Assembly: GCA_963422655.1 (NCBI GenBank) | Contig: OY730440.1 | Location: 1,178,001-1,242,000, forward strand | Direction of reading: 5' to 3' | Origin: CATQHS01 sp963422655 | GTDB lineage: Bacteria; Actinomycetota; Acidimicrobiia; Acidimicrobiales; Aldehydirespiratoraceae | DNA: 64,000 bases | Part shown: positions 1 through 12,866 of the stretch, piece after piece | Position numbering within the stretch: the stretch's first letter is position 1 | Layout of the letters: each line of letters starts with the position of its first letter | Made by a program: the position numbers and the translations under genes | Notes under the pieces: generated by a model | What the model was told of the DNA's origin: nothing | The model's input: only the letters and a program-made list of their open reading frames with translations | Databases searched by the model: none

Positions 1-25
1 CCAGAACCGGCAACCCTTACCGGGA

Positions 26-2188
<2,163 letters not shown>

Positions 2189-2197
2189 GGCCGCGAC

Positions 2198-2524
2198 TCA
2201 GCCTGCCAGGTCACCGATGTCGATCACGGCCAAGATCACCAGCAGGACCAGCACCCCGGAATTGAGCGCCATGATCAGCCACCGGTAGCGATGGCGTAGG
2301 GTCCAGGCTCGCCGGATGCTGACGACATTGAAGCCGACAGCCACTGCGCCGATCCCCAGCCCCAGGCCGGGGCCCACGCCTCCGGCCCAGCCCGCTGCGG
2401 GCAACAGCCAGGGAAAGATCACGTAGGTGAGTGCGCAACGGAGGCCCGATACCACTATCGAAAAGCTGAATGTGCGCTCGGCCCGGTCCGCCGCCACCGG
2501 CGGGGCCTGATCGGTGGTTATCAC
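2198..2524 (-). CDS. Small membrane protein, unknown function
   Basis: This 108-residue protein has three hydrophobic segments: SFSIVVSGLRCALTYVIFPW, then a Gly/Ala-rich helix, and a C-terminal LIMALNSGVLVLLVILAVID. I start it at the GTG at 2522-2524 (VITTDQAPP). The longer open frame upstream reads low-complexity Ser/Arg-rich sequence antisense to the degraded gene at 2637-3283 and is unlikely to be coding. The methylmalonyl-CoA mutase gene begins 9 bp downstream, so the two are probably cotranscribed. I do not recognise a named family. A role beyond being an integral membrane protein cannot be read from the sequence. Confidence 0.7.
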   Translation of the reverse strand: MITTDQAPPVAADRAERTFSFSIVVSGLRCALTYVIFPWLLPAAGWAGGVGPGLGLGIGAVAVGFNVVSIRRAWTLRHRYRWLIMALNSGVLVLLVILAVIDIGDLAG

Positions 2525-2636
2525 CCTGCCAGCGTGCCACACCGGCCGGTGGTCGACTACCGAAAGAGCACGGACAGAAAGGAAACGGGCAAGAGCGGGA
2601 AGTGAGCACGGCGAGCATGGTCGAACATGGGTAAGC

Positions 2637-3283
2637 ATGCTGGACCAGTTCGGACCGGCGCTGAAGCTTCCATGGACCAAGCTGACGGCCCCCGAGCTCA
2701 CTGACGAGCTCATCGAGGCCATGGCCGACGGCTGCATCGAGCAATCCGCAGGCCGCTCGACGGCAGAGCTAGAACGCCTGCGGGACGACCATCTCTTGGC
2801 CGTCATGCGGGCCCTGCGCCCGGTTGGTGTCGGCGCCGGCGCGATCGTGGCCAAGAGAGAAGCTCGCATCCACGCGACCGCGGCCGCAGCCGGCCCGACC
2901 GGCACCGCGCCCTGGACCGAAGGGGCCGAAGTGGCCGCCCCGCTGGAGCTGTACACGGCCCAAGTCGAGCCGGACTGGGTCGACTACAACGACCACATGA
3001 CCGAGGCTGCCTTGGGGGTTTGGCCAACGCGGTGGTGGCCGGTACCGATCTCATGGAGCAGGCCCGAGCCCTGGCCCAGCGGGTGGTCGAGGCCGCGCCT
3101 TTGGCCGTGGCCGCCATCATGGAAGCCGACACCCGGACCCACCATCTCGGCATCGACGAAGCCTTCGGACGACTGCGTTCGGGAGAGCTGACCCGGTACC
3201 AGTCGGTGCTGGCTTCCGAGGATGCCCGGGAGGGTCCTCGCGCCTTCACCGAGGGTCGGCGGCCTCGCTGGTCGGGCCGCTAG
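2637..3283 (+). pseudogene. Composite remnant: carnitine-dehydrogenase-like C-terminus plus thioesterase start, joined to enoyl-CoA hydratase C-terminus
   Basis: Frame 3 from 2637 reads FGPALKLPWTKLTAPELTDE and later TAELERLRDDHLLAVMRALR, which resembles the C-terminal domain of L-carnitine (3-hydroxyacyl-CoA-type) dehydrogenase. It then reads YTAQVEPDWVDYNDHMTEAA, the start of the fused hot-dog thioesterase domain. At about 3010 this similarity stops. From about 3011, in frame 2, the sequence reads LANAVVAGTDLMEQARALAQ and SEDAREGPRAFTEGRRPRW, a typical enoyl-CoA hydratase C-terminus. Both partners lack their catalytic N-termini and the join is out of frame. The locus therefore looks like the scar of a deletion between two lipid or carnitine genes. 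No complete product is expected. Confidence 0.7.
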
Positions 3284-3350
3284 CAGGGCCGGGTTCCCGC
3301 AACAAAAGACGTTTCAGCCTTTCGCTTCCAGGGGCCGGATCTCTGACCTC

Positions 3351-4694
3351 TCATGTATCTATTAGCTCGATAGCTCGCTCGAACTGGGCTTCGTCGAGAT
3401 CCGGAATCCCGCCGAGGCGGCCTCGTAGGTAACGGTGTTCCAGAGGATCATCTCGCCTGAGTTTGTATTCAGCCAGAGAATGCAGGGTGGTTGCACCCTC
3501 GTTGTCCTTCTCGGTTATCCAGATCTGATCACGTCCTAACAGTCGGTTCATACTACCATCCAGCAGGCTTACATCGTGGGCATTGAACACCAGTTGGGCA
3601 CAATGCCGGTTCGTATCTCGGTCCTGAAAAAGCTCGACCAATCGCCGCACCAGATGGGGGTGCAGACTGTTATCTAACTCATCAACGAGGAGCACCTTAC
3701 CGCTACTCAAAGCCTTCAGAACGGGACCTATCAGACTTACCCAGACCATAGTACCGGCTGACTCGTCACCGGGCTCGATCTTGGCGTTCGAAGACGACCC
3801 CTGATGGGTGAGGACGATCATATCTTCGATCAGCAAACGCTGTTCCTCGTCGGATTCAGGGCTGTCCTCCGTTTCATTTAGGATGCGCAGGGCACGCTGC
3901 ATTCGATCCAGCAACTCGGGATCTGCCGGAACCCGTTCGATGCCAGTGATGCCGAGGTCAGCAGCTCGCAAGAGGCTCAGGACACTCTCACGGGTTTTGG
4001 TATCACTGGCGAGTTCGGCAGTATAAGCGGCCCGGTAACCGCGGCTGGAGACATCGGCCAGCAACAGGTTGTGAGAGAACCATCCGAACAAGGGTGACAG
4101 GGTTTCGTCCCCGATCGCTCCGGCTATCGACAAGAACAACACGTTCTCATGCGCCAATCGTTCCAAGTCACGGACCAACGCCCGGAAGGTGGAACGAACC
4201 GTGGTGACCTCCGTATCGTGCCGGTAGAACACCAGTGCCTCACGACCTTTGGGGTAGTGGAAGGCGTACTCCTCTACTACTCGCTCGTCGTTCACACAAA
4301 ACCCGTAGTTCCAGCGAACCCCCCGTAGGATCAGCTCGATGTGAAACCGTGAAGACGATTCTCTCGAAATATCGTCCAACAGAAACGGACGTCGATACAT
4401 CCCTGTTTCGCGTCCACCCCGGCGAAACGAAGTAACCACCAATCTTCTCATGTCGGCCATCGCCTGAAGAAGACGGGACTTCCCGGAGGCATTGGCACCG
4501 AACAGGCCGGCTGTCGGCAGCACTCGAACTGGCTTGGTGCTGTGCGTCAGTGGCAACTCTCGCAGGGCGGTGTCCATCGAAAGCCGGGTACCGAGCAACG
4601 ACAACTCGACCTCGTCACGGTAGGACCCGACATTTTCGGCCTTGAACAACACCAACGCATTGAGCCCCAACGCCGTTTCTGTTTTATCTATCAT
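3351..4694 (-). CDS. AAA-type ATPase, COG1106/RloA-like family
   Basis: A 447-residue ABC/SMC-like ATPase. It has Walker A GANASGKS at residues 66-73, an insert with predicted helices, Walker B VLLVDELDNS (D338-E339), and a switch-like NAHD around 371-374. The C-terminal block IWITEKDNEGATTLHSL is typical of the predicted-ATPase family that includes RloA and AbiL-type abortive-infection proteins. Members often sit beside an RloB-type nuclease, but no partner gene is visible: downstream is the degraded locus at 2637-3283 and upstream is copA. Codon use and base composition look less GC-biased than its neighbours, suggesting transfer. A defence role is inference from family; it could equally be a solitary housekeeping-like ATPase. 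Confidence 0.75.
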   Translation of the reverse strand: MIDKTETALGLNALVLFKAENVGSYRDEVELSLLGTRLSMDTALRELPLTHSTKPVRVLPTAGLFGANASGKSRLLQAMADMRRLVVTSFRRGGRETGMYRRPFLLDDISRESSSRFHIELILRGVRWNYGFCVNDERVVEEYAFHYPKGREALVFYRHDTEVTTVRSTFRALVRDLERLAHENVLFLSIAGAIGDETLSPLFGWFSHNLLLADVSSRGYRAAYTAELASDTKTRESVLSLLRAADLGITGIERVPADPELLDRMQRALRILNETEDSPESDEEQRLLIEDMIVLTHQGSSSNAKIEPGDESAGTMVWVSLIGPVLKALSSGKVLLVDELDNSLHPHLVRRLVELFQDRDTNRHCAQLVFNAHDVSLLDGSMNRLLGRDQIWITEKDNEGATTLHSLAEYKLRRDDPLEHRYLRGRLGGIPDLDEAQFERAIELIDT

Positions 4695-4730
4695 ACCGAC
4701 ATGATTGCGATCATACCGATATTATTGCGC
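4691..4730 (-). promoter_or_regulatory. 20-bp imperfect tandem repeat over the start of the AAA ATPase gene
   Basis: Two adjacent 20-bp units, 4691-4710 and 4711-4730, share TCATACCGA and ATTGCG cores with four mismatches. The first unit contains the gene's start codon. An inverted pair ATGAT/ATCAT lies at the join. The surroundings are AT-rich compared with the rest of the window. The arrangement would suit an operator or autoregulatory site, but no binding protein can be named. Confidence 0.35.
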
Positions 4731-4790
4731 AAAACTTTCAGAAACCGACTTTAAAAGAAGGGAAATATAGGGCTTCACCTGCCAACCGGC

Positions 4791-6926
<2,136 letters not shown>

Positions 6927-6997
6927 GGCCTCAGCCTACGGTCGGTGTCGGCAGGTCAGAAAAGGTCCGGCTCGTACCGGTGGTCTACGGTGGGATC

Positions 6998-8089
6998 ATG
7001 CCGTCCACCGGTCGAGCCCGCCCCGCCGTCGCATCCCTGCCCGCCTACCGGCCGGGCCGGTCAGCTCTGCAAGCCAACCTCGACCACGGACTCACCGACT
7101 CCATCAAGCTGGCCTCCAACGAATGCCCGTACGGGCCGGTCGAAGCGGTGGTCGAGGCGATTACCAGCGCGGCTCGATCCGCCAACCGGTACTGCGACCA
7201 TAGGGCTGCGGCCCTGCGAGAAGCCATCGCCGGCTGGGTCGGTGTCGAGGAGGACCGGGTGACGGTGGGAGCCGGATCGGTGGCTCTCATGTACCAGCTC
7301 GCCACCGGTTATCTCGACCCGGGCGATGAGGTCGTCACCCCGTGGATCTCCTTCGAGGCCTACCCCATCATGACCCGGTTGATGGCAGGAACTCTGGTGA
7401 AGGCTCCGCTCGTCGATCATGCCTTCGACCTGGACGGGCTGGCCGATTCCATAACCGAGCGGACCAAGCTGGTGGCGCTGGCCACCCCCAACAACCCCAC
7501 CGGCACCGCGGTGTCCACCGGTGAGATCGCCGGGCTGCTGGCCCGGATTCCCGAAGACGTGGTGGTTCTGGTGGACGAGGCCTACCGGGAGTTCACCGAC
7601 CCGGCCCTGGGCGACCCGATAACCGAGTTACTCGGTGATCACAGCAACGTCATCGTGACCCGGACCTTCTCCAAGGCCTACGCGCTGGCTGGGCTCCGGG
7701 TCGGTTACGCCATCGCCGATCCCGAGATCATCGCAACCGTGGACAAGTGCCTGGCTCCCTTCAACGTCAACGGCCTCGGTCAGGCTGCGGCCTTGGCCGC
7801 GTTGGGAGCCCTCGACGAGTTCCAAGCCAGGGTCACCGGTCTGGTGGCCGAGCGGAACCGGGTGGCGGCCACGCTCAGGGAGTCGGGATGGGAGCTGCCC
7901 GAGTCACAGGCGAACTTCGTGTTCCTGCCCACCGGGGCCCGAACCGATGACATCTACATGGGCCTGGAACGCCGAGGGGTGGTGGTCCGCCCGTTCTCGG
8001 GGGTGGGGATGCGGGTCACCATCGGCACCCCGGCCGACAACGACCGGTTCCTGGCCACCCTGGCCGAGGTGACGGACCGGGCTGAGTAG
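6998..8089 (+). CDS. Histidinol-phosphate aminotransferase-like, PLP class I/II
   Basis: A 363-residue fold-type I aminotransferase of the HisC family. It has SIKLASNECPYGP near the N-terminus, the ATPNNPTGT loop at 162-170, VDEAYREF (D193, Y196), and the Schiff-base lysine K226 in TRTFSKAYALAGLRVGY. I start at ATG 6998; a GTG at 6980 is in frame but adds six unlikely residues. No other histidine genes are nearby, so it may serve histidine or act on aromatic or other amino acids (PatA-like). The gene converges on the molybdenum hydroxylase operon and ends 31 bp from it. Confidence 0.85.
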   Translation: MPSTGRARPAVASLPAYRPGRSALQANLDHGLTDSIKLASNECPYGPVEAVVEAITSAARSANRYCDHRAAALREAIAGWVGVEEDRVTVGAGSVALMYQLATGYLDPGDEVVTPWISFEAYPIMTRLMAGTLVKAPLVDHAFDLDGLADSITERTKLVALATPNNPTGTAVSTGEIAGLLARIPEDVVVLVDEAYREFTDPALGDPITELLGDHSNVIVTRTFSKAYALAGLRVGYAIADPEIIATVDKCLAPFNVNGLGQAAALAALGALDEFQARVTGLVAERNRVAATLRESGWELPESQANFVFLPTGARTDDIYMGLERRGVVVRPFSGVGMRVTIGTPADNDRFLATLAEVTDRAE

Positions 8090-8119
8090 TTCGAACTGGT
8101 GGTATCGACTGTCGGCCCT

Positions 8120-8368
8120 TCAGCCGCCGCTGGGCTGGTGCATGAAGTAGATCTCGGCCCCGTCGTCAAGGGGCTCGTAGCCGGGATGAGCGATCAACTC
8201 TCCGTTCAGCACCACCGCCATCCCGGTTCGCAACCGGTCCCCGAGGCCGGGGAACCGCCCGTCGAGGCCGACGATGAGGTCCTCGACGGTAGCCCCGGAA
8301 GCCTCGACTGAGGTCAGTCCGCCGGTGAGGCGCCGCAGGTCGGAGCTGAAGTGGACCTTTACCGTCAC
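8120..8368 (-). CDS. MoaD/ThiS-family sulfur carrier
   Basis: An 82-residue beta-grasp protein ending in Gly-Gly (HQPSGG), the tail that is thiocarboxylated in MoaD and ThiS. Core motifs are VEDLIVGLDGRFPGL and VVLNGELIAHPGYEPLDDGA followed by EIYFM. It starts at GTG 8368, overlapping the stop of the molybdenum-hydroxylase large subunit by 4 bp, so it is translationally coupled to it. That suggests sulfur supply for molybdopterin, or for a related cofactor step, of this particular enzyme. No MoaE is beside it. The family call is secure; the exact acceptor is inference. Confidence 0.85.
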   Translation of the reverse strand: MTVKVHFSSDLRRLTGGLTSVEASGATVEDLIVGLDGRFPGLGDRLRTGMAVVLNGELIAHPGYEPLDDGAEIYFMHQPSGG

Positions 8369-10638
8369 CGGGCCGTAGTCACCGAACCGTCACCATTGCC
8401 GGTGCCGTTCACGATGGCGTCGAGCACCCGCATCGGCGACATGGGCAGATCGAGGATGCGGCGTCCGGTAGCAGCGGCCACCGCGTTGGCCATAGTGGCC
8501 AAGGGCGGAACGATGCTGGTCTCACCCACGCCGCGTACCCCGTAGGGATGAGCGGGGTTGGGTACCTCCACGATGACCGCGTCGATCATGGGCACATCGG
8601 ACGCCACCGGCACCCGGTAGTCGAGAAAACCGGGGTTTTCCATCACACCGTCGCCGTTGTAGACGTACTCTTCGTTGAGCGCCCAGCCGATACCCTGAGT
8701 GGCTCCACCCTGGATCTGGCCTTCCACGTAACTGGGGTGGATGGCCGTTCCCGCATCCTGGGCGGCGGTGTAGCGCACCACGCGCACCACCCCGGTGTCG
8801 GGATCGACCTCCACGTCGCAGAGGTGCACGGCAAAGGAAGGGCCCACACCGCGGGCCTCGAGCGAACCGGTGGCGGTTATGGGGCCACCTGTCCTCTTGG
8901 CATTGGCAGTTATGGCCGCCAGCGGCAGCGGATCGTGCTCACCACCGCTGTGCACGGCCCGACCATCGACCCAGTCGACCTCGGACACGTCTATCCCCAT
9001 CATCTTGGCGGCCCGGCCCCGCAGATCGGTCACGATCTGACGGCATGCTTCCACCACCGCCATGCCAGTGGCGAAAGTGGCCCGGCTGCCCTCGGTGATG
9101 TCGGTGAAGCCGACCGCTTCGGTGTCACCGACCACCGGAGTAATGTCGTACACGTCGATCCCGAGCTCCTCGGCTGCCATCAGAGCCATCGAAGCCCGGC
9201 TGCCTCCGATGTCGGGGCTTCCCGTCACCACGGTGGCGGTGCCGTCCTCATTGAGATTGACAGTGGCACTGGAGGACTCACCGATGTTGAACCAGTACCC
9301 GGCGGCCACGCCCCGGCCCTGGTTCTCTCCCAGAGGCGCCGTGTAGTTAGGGTGATCCCTGATCGCCTCCAAGCACTCGACGAAGCCGATCCGATCGAAG
9401 GGCGCCCCCATGGTGGTAAGAGCTCCTTGCGTGACGGCGTTACGCAGCCGCAGCTCGATCGGGTCGATCCCGAGGGCTCGGGCCAGCTCGTCGAGGACCG
9501 TCTCGGTGGCGAAGGCGGACATGGGCGCCGACGGAGCCCGGTAAGCGGCCGAGCGGGGCGTATTCAGCACCACGTTGTGGGCTTCGACCTCGAAGTTGGC
9601 GATGTCGTAGGACTCGAAGACGGTCCAGGCTCCGAGCAGGGCCGCCACTCCCCCGAAGGCACCCGTCGAGTACGCCATCCAGGCCTTCCCGGCCACCAGC
9701 GTGCCGTCATGGCTGGCTCCCAGCTTCACCCGCACCTTGGTGCCGGGGGCCGGGCCGGTGGCCCGGAATACCTCGGCCCGGGTCATCACCATCTTCACGG
9801 GTCGGCCCGCCCGAGCCGAGAGCTCCGCTGCCAGCGGCTCCAGATAGATAGTCGTCTTCCCGCCGAACCCGCCGCCGATCTCGGCCGGGATCACCTTTAT
9901 CCGGGCCGTCTCCCACCCCAGCATTGCTGCGGTCTGGGCACGAACGTTGAAATGGCCCTGCGACGAACACCACAGAGTGCACCGGCCGTGCGGGTCGGTG
10001 TCGGCGACGACGGCGTGGGGCTCGATATAGCCCTGATGCACGGGTTGAGTGGTGAGCTCTCGCTCGATGATGACATCGGCCTCGACGAAACCGGCCGCGG
10101 TGTCGCCTCGGGTGAAGACCGTGACCCCGCTGACGTTGGACGGCTCGGCCGGGGCCGGGTCGACACCGGACGTGAACAGATGACTGTGGATCACCGGCGA
10201 GTCGGGGTCGAGGGCTTCGTCAATGGTCAGCACCGGCGGCAACAGCTCGTAGTGCACCTCGACCGCAGCCGCGGCGGCACGAGCCTGCTCGGCCGTGTTG
10301 GCCGCCACGGCCGCCAACGCGTGGCCTTCGTACAGCACTCGGTCCCGGGCCATCAGGTTCACGCACATGTCGTAGTCGCCAACACCGGGCTCCACGGGCG
10401 GGAAGTCCTCACCCGTGATCACCGCCTTGACTCCGGGCATGGCCTCAGCTACGGCGGTGTCGATCGAGATGATCCGGGCGTGGGCATGGGGGGAGCGCAC
10501 CACTTGGCCTACGAGTTGACCGGGAAGGTCGAGGTCGGCGCCGAACCGGGCCCGGCCCGTCACCTTGTCGACGCCGTCGTGACGGACCGGCCGAGTGCCA
10601 ACGAACTTGTACTGAGGACGGGACTCGGTGACAGTCAC
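8365..10638 (-). CDS. Molybdenum hydroxylase large subunit, xanthine dehydrogenase/aldehyde oxidase family
   Basis: A 757-residue molybdopterin subunit. The start is the GTG at 10636-10638 (VTVTESRPQYKFVG), overlapping the 2Fe-2S gene by 4 bp; the open frame continues upstream but is only a shadow of that gene. It shows the GGGFGGKT molybdopterin loop, the AYRAPSAPM segment and the C-terminal RGVGETS with the catalytic Glu. The active-site loop lacks AYRCSFR, so it is not a form I CO dehydrogenase. The enzyme should hydroxylate an aldehyde or N-heterocycle, passing electrons through the 2Fe-2S and FAD partners encoded upstream. Substrate unknown. Confidence 0.92.
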   Translation of the reverse strand: MTVTESRPQYKFVGTRPVRHDGVDKVTGRARFGADLDLPGQLVGQVVRSPHAHARIISIDTAVAEAMPGVKAVITGEDFPPVEPGVGDYDMCVNLMARDRVLYEGHALAAVAANTAEQARAAAAAVEVHYELLPPVLTIDEALDPDSPVIHSHLFTSGVDPAPAEPSNVSGVTVFTRGDTAAGFVEADVIIERELTTQPVHQGYIEPHAVVADTDPHGRCTLWCSSQGHFNVRAQTAAMLGWETARIKVIPAEIGGGFGGKTTIYLEPLAAELSARAGRPVKMVMTRAEVFRATGPAPGTKVRVKLGASHDGTLVAGKAWMAYSTGAFGGVAALLGAWTVFESYDIANFEVEAHNVVLNTPRSAAYRAPSAPMSAFATETVLDELARALGIDPIELRLRNAVTQGALTTMGAPFDRIGFVECLEAIRDHPNYTAPLGENQGRGVAAGYWFNIGESSSATVNLNEDGTATVVTGSPDIGGSRASMALMAAEELGIDVYDITPVVGDTEAVGFTDITEGSRATFATGMAVVEACRQIVTDLRGRAAKMMGIDVSEVDWVDGRAVHSGGEHDPLPLAAITANAKRTGGPITATGSLEARGVGPSFAVHLCDVEVDPDTGVVRVVRYTAAQDAGTAIHPSYVEGQIQGGATQGIGWALNEEYVYNGDGVMENPGFLDYRVPVASDVPMIDAVIVEVPNPAHPYGVRGVGETSIVPPLATMANAVAAATGRRILDLPMSPMRVLDAIVNGTGNGDGSVTTAR

Positions 10639-11144
10639 TGATTCTCCTTGGTCTCGTTGTTCCCGTTCATCTGCGAGTTCATCTGTGAGGCAGCGACCAA
10701 CACCGACTTGACGATCTTGTCGTAGCCGGTGCAGCGGCACAGGTTGCCGGCCAAGGCGTAGCGGGTCTCGGTCTCGGTGGGATCGGGATTGCGTTCGAGC
10801 AATGCCGTGGCCGCCATCAAGAAGCCCGGCGTGCACACGCCGCACTGCAAGGCGGCCCCTTCGAGGAAGCACCGCTGGAGCGGATGGAGGTTGTCGCCGT
10901 CGGCCAAACCTTCGACAGTGCGGATGGACGCGCCCTCGGCTTCGGGGGCCAGCATCAGGCATATGCAGGTCAACCGGCCGTCGACGATCACCGAGCAAGC
11001 CCCGCAATCGCCGGTTCCGCAACCTTCCTTGGCTCCGGTGAGACCGACCTCGTCGCGTAGGGCGTCCAGCAACGACTGACCGCCGTCGCAGAGAAACTCG
11101 GTCTCGTCGCCGTTGACGGTACAGGTGACATGGACCCGGCTCAT
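10635..11144 (-). CDS. Molybdenum hydroxylase 2Fe-2S subunit
   Basis: A 169-residue subunit with both expected iron-sulfur clusters. The plant-type ferredoxin cluster is in EGCGTGDCGACSVIVDG followed by a Cys near TCICL. The second cluster is in LQCGVCTPGF and NLCRCTGYDKIV. It passes electrons between the Mo site and FAD. It overlaps the FAD-subunit gene by 4 bp (ATGA at 11141-11144) and the large-subunit gene by 4 bp. The C-terminal tail SQMNSQMNGNNETKENQ is polar, low-complexity and probably disordered. Confidence 0.94.
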   Translation of the reverse strand: MSRVHVTCTVNGDETEFLCDGGQSLLDALRDEVGLTGAKEGCGTGDCGACSVIVDGRLTCICLMLAPEAEGASIRTVEGLADGDNLHPLQRCFLEGAALQCGVCTPGFLMAATALLERNPDPTETETRYALAGNLCRCTGYDKIVKSVLVAASQMNSQMNGNNETKENQ

Positions 11145-12010
11145 GACGAACCTCCTCTGCGGCGGGCTCGCTCGGCTGCGATGGTCACGGCCCGGCCGGC
11201 CAGCACCCCGGCTACCCGGCGGCGGTAGGCAACCGTGCCCCGCTTGTCGTTGATCGGGTTGCAGACGGCCGACGCAGCCGAAGCCACGGCATCGAGCACG
11301 CCAACGCTCACGGGGCTCGAGACGAGGGCAGCTTCGGCGTCAGGCACCCGTACCACGGTGGGAGCCACCGCCCCCAAGGCGATGGCAGCCGCTGTCACTA
11401 CACCGTCGGGGTCGAGGGTGATCCGGGCCGCGGCTCCCACCACGGCTATATCCATCTCGGTGCGGGGGATGAGCCGCAAGTAGGCATCGGCGGTGTGGGA
11501 GGCCGGCGAGGTGAGGGTGATTTCGACGATGATCTCGTCTTGGCCCAAAGATGTGGTACCGGGTCCGGTCACTATGTCGGCTACCGCGACGGTGCGGGTG
11601 CCCTGGGGGTCGGCGATGGTGGCCCGGGCGTCGTTCACGATCAGGGCTGGCAGGGTGTCGGCGGCGGGTGAGGCGTTGCCCAGGTTGCCGCCCCAACTGG
11701 AACGGTTCTGGATCTGGTCGGAACCTATCAGCCCGCTGGCCTCGGCCAATCCCGGGAACTCGGCTGTGAAACCGGTGTGAGCAGTGATATCGGCGGTAGG
11801 AGTGGCGGCACCTATGACCCAGGTCGAGCCGTCTTGGACGATGCCCACGAGCCGGTCGATTCGTTTGAGGTCGATCATCACACTGGGCTGGGGCCGACCG
11901 GCCCGGATCTGGGGGATCAGATCGGTGGCGCCGGCGAAGACCCGACTATCGCCGTCAGAGCCCAGCCCATCCAAGGCTTCGGCAACCGTAGCAGGGGCAA
12001 AGTATCTCAT
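11141..12010 (-). CDS. Molybdenum hydroxylase FAD-binding (medium) subunit
   Basis: A 289-residue CoxM-like subunit. It opens with the typical MRYFAPATVAEALDGL. FAD motifs are VFAGATDLIPQIRAG and SSWGGNLGNASPAADTLPAL (AGG/TxGGN type). It begins the four-gene operon FAD, 2Fe-2S, Mo, MoaD-like. It faces away from the truncated-haemoglobin gene across about 80 bp, so that gap should hold both promoters. Confidence 0.93.
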   Translation of the reverse strand: MRYFAPATVAEALDGLGSDGDSRVFAGATDLIPQIRAGRPQPSVMIDLKRIDRLVGIVQDGSTWVIGAATPTADITAHTGFTAEFPGLAEASGLIGSDQIQNRSSWGGNLGNASPAADTLPALIVNDARATIADPQGTRTVAVADIVTGPGTTSLGQDEIIVEITLTSPASHTADAYLRLIPRTEMDIAVVGAAARITLDPDGVVTAAAIALGAVAPTVVRVPDAEAALVSSPVSVGVLDAVASAASAVCNPINDKRGTVAYRRRVAGVLAGRAVTIAAERARRRGGSS

Positions 12011-12090
12011 GGCCCGTGATCATAGACTGGCAATCGCAATGTCGGCTCGGCCGTAGCCGACTTGGATCGCGCCGGATTACCCTGCCGTGA

Positions 12091-12618
12091 GTGACAAACC
12101 AGGGCGAGCCGGCCGATCATTTCGACCACACCGAGCAATGGGGGGCCGGGAACCTGAACCTGCGGGGGTCGTTGCGGGAGGCGATGAAGGCGCCTCCGAC
12201 GGTGTTCGAGGTCGTAGGGGGTCAGCGGTTCTTCAACGAGCTGGTCGACCGCTTCTACGACGCCGTCGAACACGACCATCTGCTTCGCCCGATGTACCCG
12301 AGAGATCTGCGGCCTTCCCGGGCCCGCCTAGCGAGCTTCTTGGCCCAGTACTGGGGCGGGCCACCGCACTACAGCGAACAACGAGGCCACCCCCGGCTGC
12401 GGATTCGCCACCTGCCCTTCGCCATCGGCCGGGCAGAAAGCGACGCCTGGCTGGCTCACATGAAAGCTTCGCTGGCAGTTGCCGCGCTCGCAGACGGCAC
12501 CGACCGACCCCTTCCCGCTGGGATCCGAGACGCGATGTTGGATCACTTCGACAACGCCTCCAACCATCTGATCAACCAGCCCGATCCTCCTCCTGAATCA
12601 GGGAGTTTCTCCGGCTGA
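12091..12618 (+). CDS. glbO: Truncated haemoglobin, group II (TrHbO-like)
   Basis: A 175-residue protein starting at GTG 12091. The globin core begins around TVFEVVGGQRFFNELVDRFY. The group II signature follows in LAQYWGGPPHYSEQRGHP and LRIRHLPFAIG, which contains the proximal haem-ligand His. It is longer than the usual 125-135 residues because about 40 N-terminal residues (MTNQGEPADHFDHTEQWG) precede the globin fold; a start at ATG 12184 would give a more standard length. Likely roles are oxygen or peroxide/NO chemistry. The gene is divergent from the molybdenum hydroxylase operon. Confidence 0.85.
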   Translation: MTNQGEPADHFDHTEQWGAGNLNLRGSLREAMKAPPTVFEVVGGQRFFNELVDRFYDAVEHDHLLRPMYPRDLRPSRARLASFLAQYWGGPPHYSEQRGHPRLRIRHLPFAIGRAESDAWLAHMKASLAVAALADGTDRPLPAGIRDAMLDHFDNASNHLINQPDPPPESGSFSG

Positions 12619-12635
12619 TCTGACAGCTAGCCGTG

Positions 12636-12652
12636 ACAACGGAGAACGTTGT
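12636..12652. terminator. Short stem-loop downstream of the haemoglobin gene
   Basis: A 6-bp inverted repeat ACAACG/CGTTGT with a 5-base loop lies 18 bp after the stop. It has no clear T-run on the + strand beyond GTGGTTGG, so it would be a weak terminator at best. Confidence 0.3.
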
Positions 12653-12808
12653 GGTTGGCGGTTTGGGGTTGGGCGGCTAGACGATCTCGAACCAGGGCCG
12701 GGCTGGGCGCTTGAGGTGTGCTCGCCCGCTACAGCCGAACCGGTCGCGGTGCGCGCCGCCGTAGAAATTAGGATTCGTGGAATCGGTGGTAAGCGGTGCT
12801 GGGCGCGC

Positions 12809-12843
12809 CGAAGCCTTGGCCGGTGGTACCGGCCAAGGCTTCG
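12809..12843. terminator. Strong 15-bp stem-loop after the SLH-protein gene
   Basis: A perfect inverted repeat (CGAAGCCTTGGCCGG and its complement) with a 5-base TGGTA loop. It lies 24 bp past the stop of the minus-strand SLH gene and between convergent genes, so it can serve both directions. There is no T-run, as is common in GC-rich actinobacteria. Confidence 0.7.
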
Positions 12844-12866
12844 AACGTGTCCGTGTGCGGTTGTGA

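Noticed and set aside
8548..10641. Long plus-strand open frame of 697 codons
   Set aside because: It is antisense to the molybdenum hydroxylase large subunit, whose motifs are unambiguous. It is His/Gly/Arg-rich without domain signals, as expected from GC-rich codon bias.
8365..12010. Possible aerobic CO dehydrogenase (coxMSL)
   Set aside because: The large subunit has AYRAPSAPM, not the AYRCSFR loop of form I CO dehydrogenase, and the gene order with a MoaD-like protein points to another hydroxylase.
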